Assembly (NCBI GenBank): GCA_020072785.1
Contig: JAIQGG010000005.1
Span: 62,001-126,000 of the forward strand
Reading direction: 5' to 3'
Origin: Terriglobia bacterium
GTDB lineage: Bacteria > Acidobacteriota > Terriglobia > Acidiferrales > UBA7541
Length of the DNA: 64,000 bases
Shown: positions 18,020 to 28,180 of the stretch, one piece after another
How positions within the stretch are numbered: the first letter of the stretch is position 1
How the letters are laid out: every line of letters starts with the position of its first letter
Made by a program: the position numbers and the translations under genes
Notes under the pieces: generated by a model
Seen by the model: the letters and a program-made list of their open reading frames with translations, nothing else
Told to the model about the DNA's origin: nothing
The model's database searches: none

Positions 18020-19398
18020 CACTGTTCATTCGAATTGCCCAGCGGAGCCGGATGGCCCGCAACGCCGTCTTGCTGGCGGTATTCTGCGCCCTGCAGACCT
18101 GCCCGGCCGCTGCACAGGTGCATCCGGCGGAGATTATCAACCCGCAGCTTAAGGCGCCCGAAGAGGCCTACTTTCAGCAACTGATCGCGCTCAACCGCAA
18201 GATTGCCGCGGCCAAATTCCCGTTCGAATTCAATCTCAGCCGCTACGTGGGCCTGGATCCCGATCAGCAGAAGGAAGCGGACACCCGCGGCCTGGAGTTC
18301 GTGAAATTCAAGGACCGCATCATCCTGAAGGTCACCGGCAACTACAATTCGGCCTACAACGCCGCCCTGCTGACGCAGAACCAACGCGTCACCCGCACCT
18401 TTCGGGAGGTTGTTCTTCCGATCCTGCGGATGGTCACCCAGGAACTGCCTGCGGACGTGGCCTGCGACGGCATCGGATTTGAGATTTCCCATCACGTGCG
18501 CCGCCGTACCAAGGCCTCTGATTACGAAGGCAAAGAGATTCTGGTCATTGTCTTCGACCGGGATGCGGCCTTTCGGCTGGCGGGTCTCACGGACGAAGAG
18601 CAACAACAGGATATCGTCAGCCACTCGATGGTGTACGTGAGCGGGAAGGAGTTCGGCCTCGCGCTGAACCAGGCCGATCCCCTCGATATTCAGGCGCTGA
18701 ACTCGTCTTTTTCCTCGGTCGCGGGTTCCGCAACTTCGCCGGACGCTTCGCGCAACCTTCCCGCCTACCACGCCCCGGCGAGCGCCGCGGACAAGTTTTC
18801 CGTGACTCCCGCCACGCCCGCCGCCGCGACGCCAGAGGGAGAACCCGCCACGCCGGTCGCGCCGGGCAAGAGCGCTCCCGCGGTGGCGGAGAAGAGTGAC
18901 GCATTGCTGGCCCCCGGCGGCACCGCGGCGCAGAGCGACGTAGACCGCCTGCAAACCAAGTATCAGACGCAACTGGACAGTTTTGCCAAAGAGGGCGTGA
19001 GCAAACTGCACTTTGTCTCCTACGCGCCGCCCTCGTTCGCGCTCTTCCGCAAGCGCATCGTTCTCCAGATGACGCTGCGCAATCCCAAACCCTTCGACCC
19101 GGGCACGACCTCCATCTACAAACGTGCGGCGCGCAGTTTCGACCTCTTCCTGGCTCCGCAGCTGAAAGCCATGGTGGAAAAGCTAGCCGCGGATCTGGAG
19201 TGCGATGGGCTGGACATCACCGTGCTGAACCAACTGGGGCCGAAAAGTTCTTCCTCGGAAGCCCTGGAGTTCGTCCTCCCGCTCCCCGCCCTGCGCCAGT
19301 TCGTGGATGCCGAGATCACCAACCAGGAACTGATCAACCGCAGCATCGTTTTGGTAAACGGTGTGCGCATCGCCATTAACCTGCAACAGGTGGAATGA
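18016..19398 (+). CDS. Exported protein of unknown function with two homologous halves
   Basis: A 460-residue protein not assigned to a known family. A signal peptide is likely (cleavage after 'CPAAAQ'). Two regions, about 95-220 and 340-460, repeat the same pattern: 'F-x-x-RI-x-L', a helical 'R-x-F/S-F...LP/AP-x-L-x-x-MV-x-x-L-x-AD', 'CDG', a hydrophobic strand, and 'S-x-V-x-V-x-G...LALN/IAINLQQ'. A Pro/Ala-rich linker of about 60 residues separates them. There are no heme motifs; each half keeps a Cys in 'ACDG/ECDG'. It overlaps the monoheme cytochrome gene by 4 bases and closes the respiratory operon, so a role in assembly or periplasmic interaction of that complex is plausible but not shown. 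Confidence 0.85.
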   Translation: MTLFIRIAQRSRMARNAVLLAVFCALQTCPAAAQVHPAEIINPQLKAPEEAYFQQLIALNRKIAAAKFPFEFNLSRYVGLDPDQQKEADTRGLEFVKFKDRIILKVTGNYNSAYNAALLTQNQRVTRTFREVVLPILRMVTQELPADVACDGIGFEISHHVRRRTKASDYEGKEILVIVFDRDAAFRLAGLTDEEQQQDIVSHSMVYVSGKEFGLALNQADPLDIQALNSSFSSVAGSATSPDASRNLPAYHAPASAADKFSVTPATPAAATPEGEPATPVAPGKSAPAVAEKSDALLAPGGTAAQSDVDRLQTKYQTQLDSFAKEGVSKLHFVSYAPPSFALFRKRIVLQMTLRNPKPFDPGTTSIYKRAARSFDLFLAPQLKAMVEKLAADLECDGLDITVLNQLGPKSSSSEALEFVLPLPALRQFVDAEITNQELINRSIVLVNGVRIAINLQQVE

Positions 19399-19451
19399 AC
19401 TTTCCTTGGGAACGAATCCGTAGCGGCGGCCACTCTTAGTCAAGATTCCAC

Positions 19452-19473
19452 GACCGGGCGCAAGCGTCCGGTC
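19452..19473. terminator. Hairpin between the respiratory operon and pobA
   Basis: GACCGGGCG / CGTCCGGTC forms a 9-bp stem with one G-T pair and a 4-base loop, followed by CTTCTGT on the plus strand. It lies between converging operons and could terminate both, although the T-run is poor. Confidence 0.4.
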
Positions 19474-19515
19474 CTTCTGTATTGCGGCGAGATGTACCGG
19501 TTGGCGCGCCCCGGA

Positions 19516-21196
<1,681 letters not shown>

Positions 21197-21205
21197 GGAA
21201 TTCTC

Positions 21206-22450
21206 TTACCGTGGATTTTCGAGCAGCACCGCCATGCCCTGCCCGCCGCCGATACAGGCGGAGACAATGCCGTAGCGCAGCTTGGAACGGCGCAGCTCGC
21301 GGGAAAGAGTGATGGCGAGGCGTACGCCAGTCGCGGCCAGAGGATGGCCGATGGCGATCGCGCCGCCGTTGACGTTCAGCTTGCTGCGGTCAAGCTGCAG
21401 CTCGCGCTCGACGCCGATGATCTGCGCGGCGAACGCCTCGTTAATATCGAAGCGGTCCACGGCATGCAGCGCGAGCCCCACGCCTTCGAGGAGTTTGCGA
21501 ATGGCAGGGGCGGGCCCCAAAACCATGGTTTTGGGCGGCACGCCCACGACTGCCACGGCCACCACGCGCGCCAGCGGAGTGAGCGAGCGCGATTTCGCGT
21601 AGGCGCCGGAGCCGACCAGAGCCGCCGCGGCGCCATCTACGATCGCCGAGCTGTTTCCGCCGGTCTGCACACCGCCGAAGGCCGGGCGGATTTTGGCCAG
21701 GGTCTCATAGGTGGTCGCGCGGATGTGGGTGTCCGCGGCCAGGCTTTCCACGCCCCTGGGCAGTTGGATGCCGCGGGGGTTATGGTCCTGCAGCTCAAAT
21801 TTTTCGTTGACCACCGGCACGATTTCGCCAGCCAGGAAGCCGTTCTTCTGAGCTGCGAGGGCGCGGGCGAAGCTCAACTCGGCGAAGCGGTCCACGTCCT
21901 CGCGGCTGATCTTGTACAGGGGCGCAATCTCTTCGGCCGTCTGGCCCATGGTGAAACCCGGAGCGGGGTCCAGCAGCGCTTCCCAGAGGAAGTCCTTGAA
22001 CTCGACCTGGCCCATGCGAAACCCGCCGCGATGGGTGTAAGCGGCAATGGGATTGCGGCTCATGGATTCCGCGCCGACGCAGAGGGCGAGATCGATCTTC
22101 TTCAGGGTGATGGAGTCGGCGGCCTGGCTGATGGCCTCCATGCCGGTGCCGCAGACACGCTGCACCAGGTGCGCCGGGCGATCGATGGGCACGCCGGAGT
22201 ACAGGCCGATGTGCCGAGGCAGGACATAGGCGTCGAAACTCGCCTGGGCCACGCTTCCGGCGATGACCGAGTCCACATCGGCAGCCAGAATTCCACTGTG
22301 TTCGAAAACCCCGCGGGCCGCTTTGATGCCGAGGTCAATCGGAGAAACCAGGCCCAGCACGCCGGTGTAGTCCGCAAAGGGCGTGCGAACCCCGTCCAGC
22401 AGCCAGACATCCTCGTAGGCGCAGAAAAGACCGCCGCTTCCCTTTCCCAT
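21206..22450 (-). CDS. Thiolase (beta-ketoacyl-CoA thiolase family)
   Basis: Acetyl-CoA acyltransferase of 414 residues from ATG 22450, chosen because GGGAG stands 8 bases before it and the upstream in-frame ATG at 22474 has no ribosome binding site. Catalytic residues are present: the acyl-accepting Cys in 'VCGTGMEAI' (about residue 100), the His in 'GGAIAIGHPLAATGVRLA' and the second Cys in 'ACIGGGQGMA'. In this operon the expected reaction is CoA-dependent cleavage of a 4-hydroxybenzoylacetyl-CoA-type thioester to an aroyl-CoA and acetyl-CoA. It could also act as the beta-ketoadipyl-CoA thiolase missing from the pca cluster. Confidence 0.92.
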   Translation of the reverse strand: MGKGSGGLFCAYEDVWLLDGVRTPFADYTGVLGLVSPIDLGIKAARGVFEHSGILAADVDSVIAGSVAQASFDAYVLPRHIGLYSGVPIDRPAHLVQRVCGTGMEAISQAADSITLKKIDLALCVGAESMSRNPIAAYTHRGGFRMGQVEFKDFLWEALLDPAPGFTMGQTAEEIAPLYKISREDVDRFAELSFARALAAQKNGFLAGEIVPVVNEKFELQDHNPRGIQLPRGVESLAADTHIRATTYETLAKIRPAFGGVQTGGNSSAIVDGAAAALVGSGAYAKSRSLTPLARVVAVAVVGVPPKTMVLGPAPAIRKLLEGVGLALHAVDRFDINEAFAAQIIGVERELQLDRSKLNVNGGAIAIGHPLAATGVRLAITLSRELRRSKLRYGIVSACIGGGQGMAVLLENPR

Positions 22451-22498
22451 GACGCATTCTCCCTTGAACCGCAAACTCCGTGAACTGAATTCTCGTGT

Positions 22499-23530
22499 TT
22501 AAAAGGCCCGGGGAACTTCCTCCAAGACCTTGATCAGGCGCTTCATGTCCGTCTGTGCCGGAACATCGCCCGCCGTGGTCAGGATCGCCGGCCGCAGCTC
22601 CGATACTATCTGCCGCAGAGAGCCGCGGCAGGCTTCCAGGCCGGAATCATCGAGCTGGAATGTTTCCAGAGGCAGGGCGATTCCCAGGGCCGCGCTTCTC
22701 CTCTCCGGAACAGCACCCAGGGCCTGGGACGGAATGCCCTTCAGCGTGGGGCACAGGAGACAGTCCCAGGGGCGTTGCAGGATTACGTCGGAATTATCGG
22801 CAAAGGCGCTGCCATCCGTCAGCAGAAGCACGGGAAGCGCTTCGTAGAAGCGAATGACGTTGCAGGCCGGCTCGAGCAAAGAGGCCCACGCGGCGCAACG
22901 CTCCGCGGAGAGAGCCGGGAGAACGTTTTCCTGGATCACGATCAGGTTCGCTCCGGCTTCCACCAGGGTGCTGGAGATCCTGGTGATTACCGCAGCCGCC
23001 AACTCCAGAGCAGCTTCCGGCAGCTCCTGGGTGCGCCACGCATTGCCGGTGTCCAACTGGGTGAGGCGCGCGGCAAGGGTAAAAGGTCCGGTTACGCCGG
23101 CCATCAGCAGCGAAGCGTCGCGCAACATCGAGGACATTCGCCGGACGACGTCCACGGCGACTGAGACGCGGCCGCTGGTGACCGCTTCCTCGGGCGAGCG
23201 CAGGTTCTCCGGCAGTTCGCCGGGCTCCGCGGGCTGCGGCCATTGCACGGCGGGAGGCTGATTCTCCGCCGTCCACTGCAGGACGCCACCCAGCGCTTCC
23301 ACCTCCAGGAACGGATCGAAATAGCAGGAAACGCCGTCCGAGCGCAGGTAGCTGCGCATCTGCCGCTGGGCGTTGCAGATTTTGGTGGGATTGCCGAGGA
23401 AGGCGCGGAGCGCCAGATTTTCCACGCGGGCACCGGTGGAAAACACGATCGGCAAGAACAGCGGCCGGGGGGGCGCAATTCCCTGCAACAGCCCCTTCAC
23501 CATCTGCCGGGGAGTGAGATTCTCTGCCAT
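22499..23530 (-). CDS. URO-D superfamily protein, candidate fifth component of the ketone carboxylase operon
   Basis: A 343-residue protein with features of the uroporphyrinogen decarboxylase/MtaA-CmuA methyltransferase superfamily: 'RPLFLPIVFSTGARVENL', 'DGVSCYFDPFLEVEALGG' (substrate-pocket strand), 'LLMAGVTGPFTLAARL', 'EAGANLIVIQENVLP' and a TIM-barrel rhythm. It is not a typical HemE: the N-terminal signature arginine region and the overall identity are weak. It begins 3 bases after the HyuB-type carboxylase gene, the position occupied by apc5 in the acetophenone carboxylase operon of Aromatoleum as I recall it. It could be an accessory component of the carboxylase, or a methyltransferase acting on methoxylated substrates; the sequence does not decide. 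Confidence 0.6.
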   Translation of the reverse strand: MAENLTPRQMVKGLLQGIAPPRPLFLPIVFSTGARVENLALRAFLGNPTKICNAQRQMRSYLRSDGVSCYFDPFLEVEALGGVLQWTAENQPPAVQWPQPAEPGELPENLRSPEEAVTSGRVSVAVDVVRRMSSMLRDASLLMAGVTGPFTLAARLTQLDTGNAWRTQELPEAALELAAAVITRISSTLVEAGANLIVIQENVLPALSAERCAAWASLLEPACNVIRFYEALPVLLLTDGSAFADNSDVILQRPWDCLLCPTLKGIPSQALGAVPERRSAALGIALPLETFQLDDSGLEACRGSLRQIVSELRPAILTTAGDVPAQTDMKRLIKVLEEVPRAF

Positions 23531-23533
23531 GGA

Positions 23534-25594
23534 TCAAGGCCGGAAGACGGGTCCCGTGGCCTTGGCGTCGGGCCAGGTGCCGTAGTAGAGCAACGCCTCC
23601 TTGGGCGGGCTCTTCTTGGTCCACTCCTGCTGGAAGTCGTCGTAGGATTTGCCGCGGGCCAGCCGGGCCTTTCGCTCCTCCTGGCGCTGCTGCTTGGTCT
23701 TCTCGATATTTACTTTGCGCCGCTCGGGATCATAGGCGATCTTGTAAATATTCTGTGCGGTCCAGTCCGAGATAATCTTTTTCTTCAGGTCGTCCATCAC
23801 CGATTCCGGATCGCGTTCCAAGGGATCGCCATAGCCGGGCCCTCCGCCGCTGAAACCGAAGAGCAAGTCGCCCTCTTCATAGACCTTGGGAGTGCGGGCG
23901 ATGAGCTCAAATTTCCAATCGCCATGAATGGTGGCCTTGTCGATGATCGTGCGGTGATCCATCTCAAGTTCGGGGTTGCCTTCCTTCATCTGTTTCAGCA
24001 GGTCGGCTTTCCGGATGCTAATTCCCGGAATAGGTGACGAAGCATATCCACCGAACAGAGGCTGGCCGATCGGCACTTTGCTCCCGTTCCCCATGCACAT
24101 GGATACCATGTTGGGCATCTTGTGGATCATCCACTGTTGCACGGCGCCGGAGCCGCCACGATGCTGGCCGTGCCCGCAGGAATCCCGCCAGTGCTGGGAG
24201 AGCATGACCGACAAGGGCAGCTCGCTCTCGACCTGTTCGGAATCGGGCGCGCGGCCAAACGCGCACCAAGCAAAACCATAGGAATCCATCCCGTCGGTTT
24301 CGGAGCGCCCGCCCTGCCCCTGGGTATTCAAGGAGAAGGAAAGCACGTCGGAGACGGCCAAGTTCCACTGCGAAAGCCCCGCGCAGATCTGCGAGGTATG
24401 CTGACTGCCCGGCGCGGCGGCCACCTGGTGCCAGAGGTTTGCGCTGGAAAACACCATTTTGGCAAAGGCGTTGTGCGTCGCGTTGCGCGTCTGCATACCG
24501 ATGAAGACGCAACAACTGGTCGCAGCCAGCTTATCCGGATTGAGAATGATCCCTTCCGGAAACTCGAAGTCGATGGGGGCAAAGGTGGAGCTGCAGATCG
24601 GGAGGTCATGGAAGATGTACTCATACATAAAATTGGCGATGTGCCCGACCACGGCCTGGGTGTGCACATTGTAGGACGAGGGATTTTCCGGCGACGTGCC
24701 CGTAAAATCAAAGGTGATTTTTTCGCCCTTTTTGGTGAGGGTGAGGAAACACGAGCGAACGAGCGCGGGCGTCCAGCCGATGGCGTCATTGAAGACCACG
24801 GCGCGGAACTTGCCGTCCGGAAGAGATTTAACCTTCTGGCGAGCGCCTGCTTCGGCGGTGTCCTGCATCTTGCGGATCAATCCCACCAGATAGTCCGGTC
24901 CGCGCTTTTCCACCAACTCGAGCAAGCGGACGCGGACGCGATCGGTGGTCGTGCAGCGGGCCCGGAGGTCGGAGATGAACATGGCGGGCGCACGGAGGCC
25001 ATAGACGCCGTAGAATTCGAGAAAATCATTCCGCAGCTTGAAATTTTCGCCGATCTTGATGGGCGGAAGGTTCAGGCCTTCCTCGAAGCGGGACTTGGCG
25101 CTGACCGGCATGCCGCCGGGCTCGATGGCGCCCGTTTCGGTAGTATGCAAGGCGGCGGAAGCCCAGGCCAGCAGCTTGCCGTTGTGAAACACGGGCATCA
25201 AGGCCACCTGGTCCGGGTTGTGAATGCCGCCGTAGAGGGCGTCATTGGTGTACCAGATGTCACCGTCGTGAATCCCCGGATTTTCCGAGTAATACTTGAG
25301 GATGAACTTGATGACGATGGGCTGAATGATAGCGTGCAGATAGGTGCCGCAGGAGGCGTTGATCAGGTCGCCGCCGGCGGTGAAAATGGCCACCATGGAG
25401 TCGCCGGACACGCCGAAATAGCTGCGCGAGGAACGGACGAAGATCTCCATGGCTTCGTCCAGGATGTCATTGGTGATCTGCACACCGATTTCGTAGTCGC
25501 CCTGACGGAGCTTCGCGGCGCACTCGATCTCGTGCGCCGTGGCGGGGGCGGGCTTCAGCCACTGGAGTTTTTCCGCTAATGTGGGTATGGGCAT
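23534..25594 (-). CDS. HyuB-type large subunit of an acetophenone/acetone-carboxylase-like enzyme
   Basis: A 686-residue member of the hydantoinase B/oxoprolinase C-terminal-domain family. Recognisable segments are 'GDSMVAIFTAGGDLINA', 'GDIWYTNDALYGGIHNPDQVA', 'DFTGTSPENPSSYNVHTQAV' and 'GGGPGYGDPLERDPESVMDD'. Hydantoinase, oxoprolinase and biotin-independent ketone carboxylases all use this fold. The flanking genes (two HyuA-type subunits and a small two-zinc-ribbon-like subunit) match the ketone carboxylases, not hydantoinases. It would sit with the HyuA subunits in a complex that activates ketone and bicarbonate with ATP. AAGGAG precedes the ATG; the URO-D gene follows after 3 bases. Confidence 0.82.
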   Translation of the reverse strand: MPIPTLAEKLQWLKPAPATAHEIECAAKLRQGDYEIGVQITNDILDEAMEIFVRSSRSYFGVSGDSMVAIFTAGGDLINASCGTYLHAIIQPIVIKFILKYYSENPGIHDGDIWYTNDALYGGIHNPDQVALMPVFHNGKLLAWASAALHTTETGAIEPGGMPVSAKSRFEEGLNLPPIKIGENFKLRNDFLEFYGVYGLRAPAMFISDLRARCTTTDRVRVRLLELVEKRGPDYLVGLIRKMQDTAEAGARQKVKSLPDGKFRAVVFNDAIGWTPALVRSCFLTLTKKGEKITFDFTGTSPENPSSYNVHTQAVVGHIANFMYEYIFHDLPICSSTFAPIDFEFPEGIILNPDKLAATSCCVFIGMQTRNATHNAFAKMVFSSANLWHQVAAAPGSQHTSQICAGLSQWNLAVSDVLSFSLNTQGQGGRSETDGMDSYGFAWCAFGRAPDSEQVESELPLSVMLSQHWRDSCGHGQHRGGSGAVQQWMIHKMPNMVSMCMGNGSKVPIGQPLFGGYASSPIPGISIRKADLLKQMKEGNPELEMDHRTIIDKATIHGDWKFELIARTPKVYEEGDLLFGFSGGGPGYGDPLERDPESVMDDLKKKIISDWTAQNIYKIAYDPERRKVNIEKTKQQRQEERKARLARGKSYDDFQQEWTKKSPPKEALLYYGTWPDAKATGPVFRP

Positions 25595-25620
25595 GGTTCT
25601 CCTTGCTCGCTCCGGGCAGT

Positions 25621-27750
25621 CTAGGCCTTCCGGTTTTCCAGAATTCCGAGACCCCGCTGATCCACAGAAAACTGCATCGAAGGCGGCACCACGAGCGTCG
25701 TGTATTCGCCTTCGACCACCGCAGGGCCTTCGATCACATTCCCGGAGCGCACCGACTCGTAAGCATAGATCGGCGTGGTCTTGAAGCCCTTAAAGTCGGT
25801 CCAATAGACCGGGCGCTCACCCTTGCGGGCGGCGCTGGGATCGTGGCCTTCCAGGCGCATGGTGGGCAATTCAACTTTCTTAGTCGGAACGATGGCCTTG
25901 AGGATAAAGCTCTCAATGAAGACACCACCCTCGGGGTTCACGACGAACGGGCTGAACGCTTCGCTGAACTCCTTTTCGAAAGCGTCGCAGATGGCGCGGA
26001 CGTCCTCGACTCCCTGCAGGGACAGCCGGGGAGACAGCGTGCGTTTCACGTGGAACTGGCCGCCGTAAAGCATGTCCAGCTCGAGAACGAAGTGGGCATC
26101 CTCCGGATTGAGGCCGTCGGCCACGAGATCCCGCTTGGCCTGCTCGATGAGCATCTCGACCGCGCGGTTAAATCCCGCAAACTCACCGGCGAGTTTCTGG
26201 GTGCGAGGCTCCATCAGCGTAATTTTTTTCGACGCCTCGTAGACGTGCATGATGTCCATGGTGGACGAGCCGAAAGCGCAGAACACCGGAGAGAAGGAAA
26301 AGGTGACGGCCTTGGGCACATCGGCCATATATCCTTCCACATGCGTTGCGCCCGCGCCGCCACCGACGAAAAGAATGAATTCCTCCGGGCTGTAGCCGCG
26401 CAGGTGGACTTCTTTCATGATCGCCGAGGCCATGTTGCCGTTCACGATCTTGCGGATGATCTGGGCGCCCTGCTCGACATCGATGCCGAGAGGCTTGGCG
26501 ATTTTTTCCCGGATCGCCTGGATGGAGCGCTCCTTGATGAGGCGCAGCTTCCCGCCGTAATAGAAATCGGGGTTGAGATAGCCGAGCACGACGTCGGCAT
26601 CGGTGACCGTCGGCTCCGTGCCGCCGAGATTGAAGCAGGCCGGACCGGGCATGGAACCGGCGCTCTTCGGACCCACCTGCAACTGGTTCTGCAGCAGCTT
26701 GTTGAGCCAGGCAATGGAGCCGCCGCCGGCGCCGATGGAGAGGGTCTTGATCATGGTGATGCCGACCATCCAGCGATCGATGATGGGCCGGAAGTCGTAG
26801 CTGCGCACGCTGTCCTTGACGACGAGCCCAACGTCGAAGCTGGTGCCGCCCATGTCGGTCATGATGACGTTCTTGTAGCCCAGGGACTTGGCCACGTGAT
26901 GGGCGCCCATGAGGCCGGACACGGGACCGCTGTTGAAGGTGCGGCTGGCGGCCGTGCGGAAGACCTCGGCGATGCCGCCGGAGCTCTGAATCATGAGCAG
27001 CGGCTTTTTATAGCCGCGGTCACGCAGCTTGTCCCACATCGCGGAGAGTTCGATCTGCATGGAGCGCTGCAGGTAGGCATCCAGGATCGCGGCCAGCGTG
27101 CGTTCGTACTCGCCGAGCTTGCCGACCACCTGGCCTCCCAGCACGACGGGAAGATAGCCGATGTGGAATTCCTTGTATTCGTCGCGGATGATCTCCTTGA
27201 TGCGCTTCTCGTGGATGGGATTCAAAAAGCCCCAGAGAAGGGAGACCACGAAACCGCGTACGCCCTTGCTCACCAGAGAGCGAACCTTGGCACGAACGTC
27301 GTCCTCGTCGAGAGGCCGGATAATATTGCCGCGCGAGTCAATGCGCTCCTTCACGCCCACGATGAGGTCGCGGGGGATGAGGGGATCCGGTTTTTTCTGA
27401 ACGGCCAGGTTTCTGCGCTCGGCCACCCGGGTTCCGTCGATCCACTGCGCGCCGCGGCCGATCAAGACCACGTCTTCGTGGCCTTCGGTGGTAATCAGGC
27501 CGAGGCGGGGCCCCTTCTTCTCGATCAGGCGATTCAACGCGATCGTCGTCGAGTAACGGATCATGTCGATCCCGGGAAGAAGCTCTTCGATTTTCAGGCC
27601 GAGAGCGGCCGCGCCCTCTTCGATGACTTTCGAAAAACAGACGGAAAGATCGTACGGCGTCGTGGGAACTTTTTTAATGAGGCTCTTACCCTCGTAGTTG
27701 AGGACCAGGTCCGTGAAGGTGCCGCCCACATCGATGTCGATGGAGTTCAT
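25621..27750 (-). CDS. HyuA-type ATP-binding subunit (Apc3-like) of the ketone carboxylase
   Basis: A 709-residue hydantoinase A/oxoprolinase-type ATPase. The sugar-kinase/actin-like phosphate loops are clear: 'SIDIDVGGTFTDLVLNYEG' at the N-terminus, 'VIMTDMGGTSFDVGLVVKD' in the middle and 'FILFVGGGAGATHVEGY' later. It overlaps the small subunit gene by 4 bases (ATGA) and precedes the HyuB gene by 26. In acetophenone carboxylase the two HyuA-like subunits phosphorylate substrate or bicarbonate; this one corresponds by order to Apc3. Confidence 0.84.
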   Translation of the reverse strand: MNSIDIDVGGTFTDLVLNYEGKSLIKKVPTTPYDLSVCFSKVIEEGAAALGLKIEELLPGIDMIRYSTTIALNRLIEKKGPRLGLITTEGHEDVVLIGRGAQWIDGTRVAERRNLAVQKKPDPLIPRDLIVGVKERIDSRGNIIRPLDEDDVRAKVRSLVSKGVRGFVVSLLWGFLNPIHEKRIKEIIRDEYKEFHIGYLPVVLGGQVVGKLGEYERTLAAILDAYLQRSMQIELSAMWDKLRDRGYKKPLLMIQSSGGIAEVFRTAASRTFNSGPVSGLMGAHHVAKSLGYKNVIMTDMGGTSFDVGLVVKDSVRSYDFRPIIDRWMVGITMIKTLSIGAGGGSIAWLNKLLQNQLQVGPKSAGSMPGPACFNLGGTEPTVTDADVVLGYLNPDFYYGGKLRLIKERSIQAIREKIAKPLGIDVEQGAQIIRKIVNGNMASAIMKEVHLRGYSPEEFILFVGGGAGATHVEGYMADVPKAVTFSFSPVFCAFGSSTMDIMHVYEASKKITLMEPRTQKLAGEFAGFNRAVEMLIEQAKRDLVADGLNPEDAHFVLELDMLYGGQFHVKRTLSPRLSLQGVEDVRAICDAFEKEFSEAFSPFVVNPEGGVFIESFILKAIVPTKKVELPTMRLEGHDPSAARKGERPVYWTDFKGFKTTPIYAYESVRSGNVIEGPAVVEGEYTTLVVPPSMQFSVDQRGLGILENRKA

Positions 27751-28133
27751 TCGGAGACCTCGAGCCGTTGTTTGCGGATCTTGAATTCGCCGGTGCGCAG
27801 TCTTTCCTTCAAGCTGTCCAGATCGATTTCAATGTCCCGGGTGAGGGGATGTCCCGGAGGCAGGTATTCCGTCTCCACCTGCGTTCCACAGCCCGGACAG
27901 TACAGCTCCACAATTCGCACCCAAAGAGGGTCTGGCGAAAAATTGAAATCGCCGGAAACCAGAGGCGGATGAACCTCGCGGGGATCGCGGTCGTGAAGCA
28001 AGCAGCCTTTCTTGTAGTCCTCGCGGGCCGGGCCGAGCTCATAATTGCAGCGGTTACACAGCCACTTTTCCCGGTCGATATCCAGGTCGAGGTACTCGGT
28101 GACCCGGATGCGGCTTGGTTGTTCGGATGGCAT
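27747..28133 (-). CDS. Small cysteine-rich subunit, Apc2/acetone carboxylase gamma-like
   Basis: A 128-residue protein with two Cys pairs, 'LCNRCNYELGPAREDYKKGC' and 'YCPGCGTQVETEYLPPGHP', arranged as a zinc-ribbon-like unit. The pattern (CxxC, GPAxEDYK, RDPRE, then CPGCGT and a PPGxP loop) is that of the small gamma-type subunit of acetone and acetophenone carboxylases. This gene is the best evidence that the neighbouring HyuA/HyuB genes form a ketone carboxylase and not a hydantoinase. ATG 28133 follows GGGGAG at good spacing; an upstream in-frame start at 28280 would add a non-conserved tail inside the upstream gene and is rejected. Confidence 0.84.
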   Translation of the reverse strand: MPSEQPSRIRVTEYLDLDIDREKWLCNRCNYELGPAREDYKKGCLLHDRDPREVHPPLVSGDFNFSPDPLWVRIVELYCPGCGTQVETEYLPPGHPLTRDIEIDLDSLKERLRTGEFKIRKQRLEVSE

Positions 28134-28180
28134 TGCTCTCCCCTTGCTGGCTCTAAACTTTTCCGCGACGCAACAATTCT

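Noticed and set aside
25579-27972. Plus-strand frame of 797 residues opposite the HyuA gene
   Set aside because: It is antisense to a protein with clear phosphate-binding motifs, and its own translation is His/Asp/Gly-rich without domain features.
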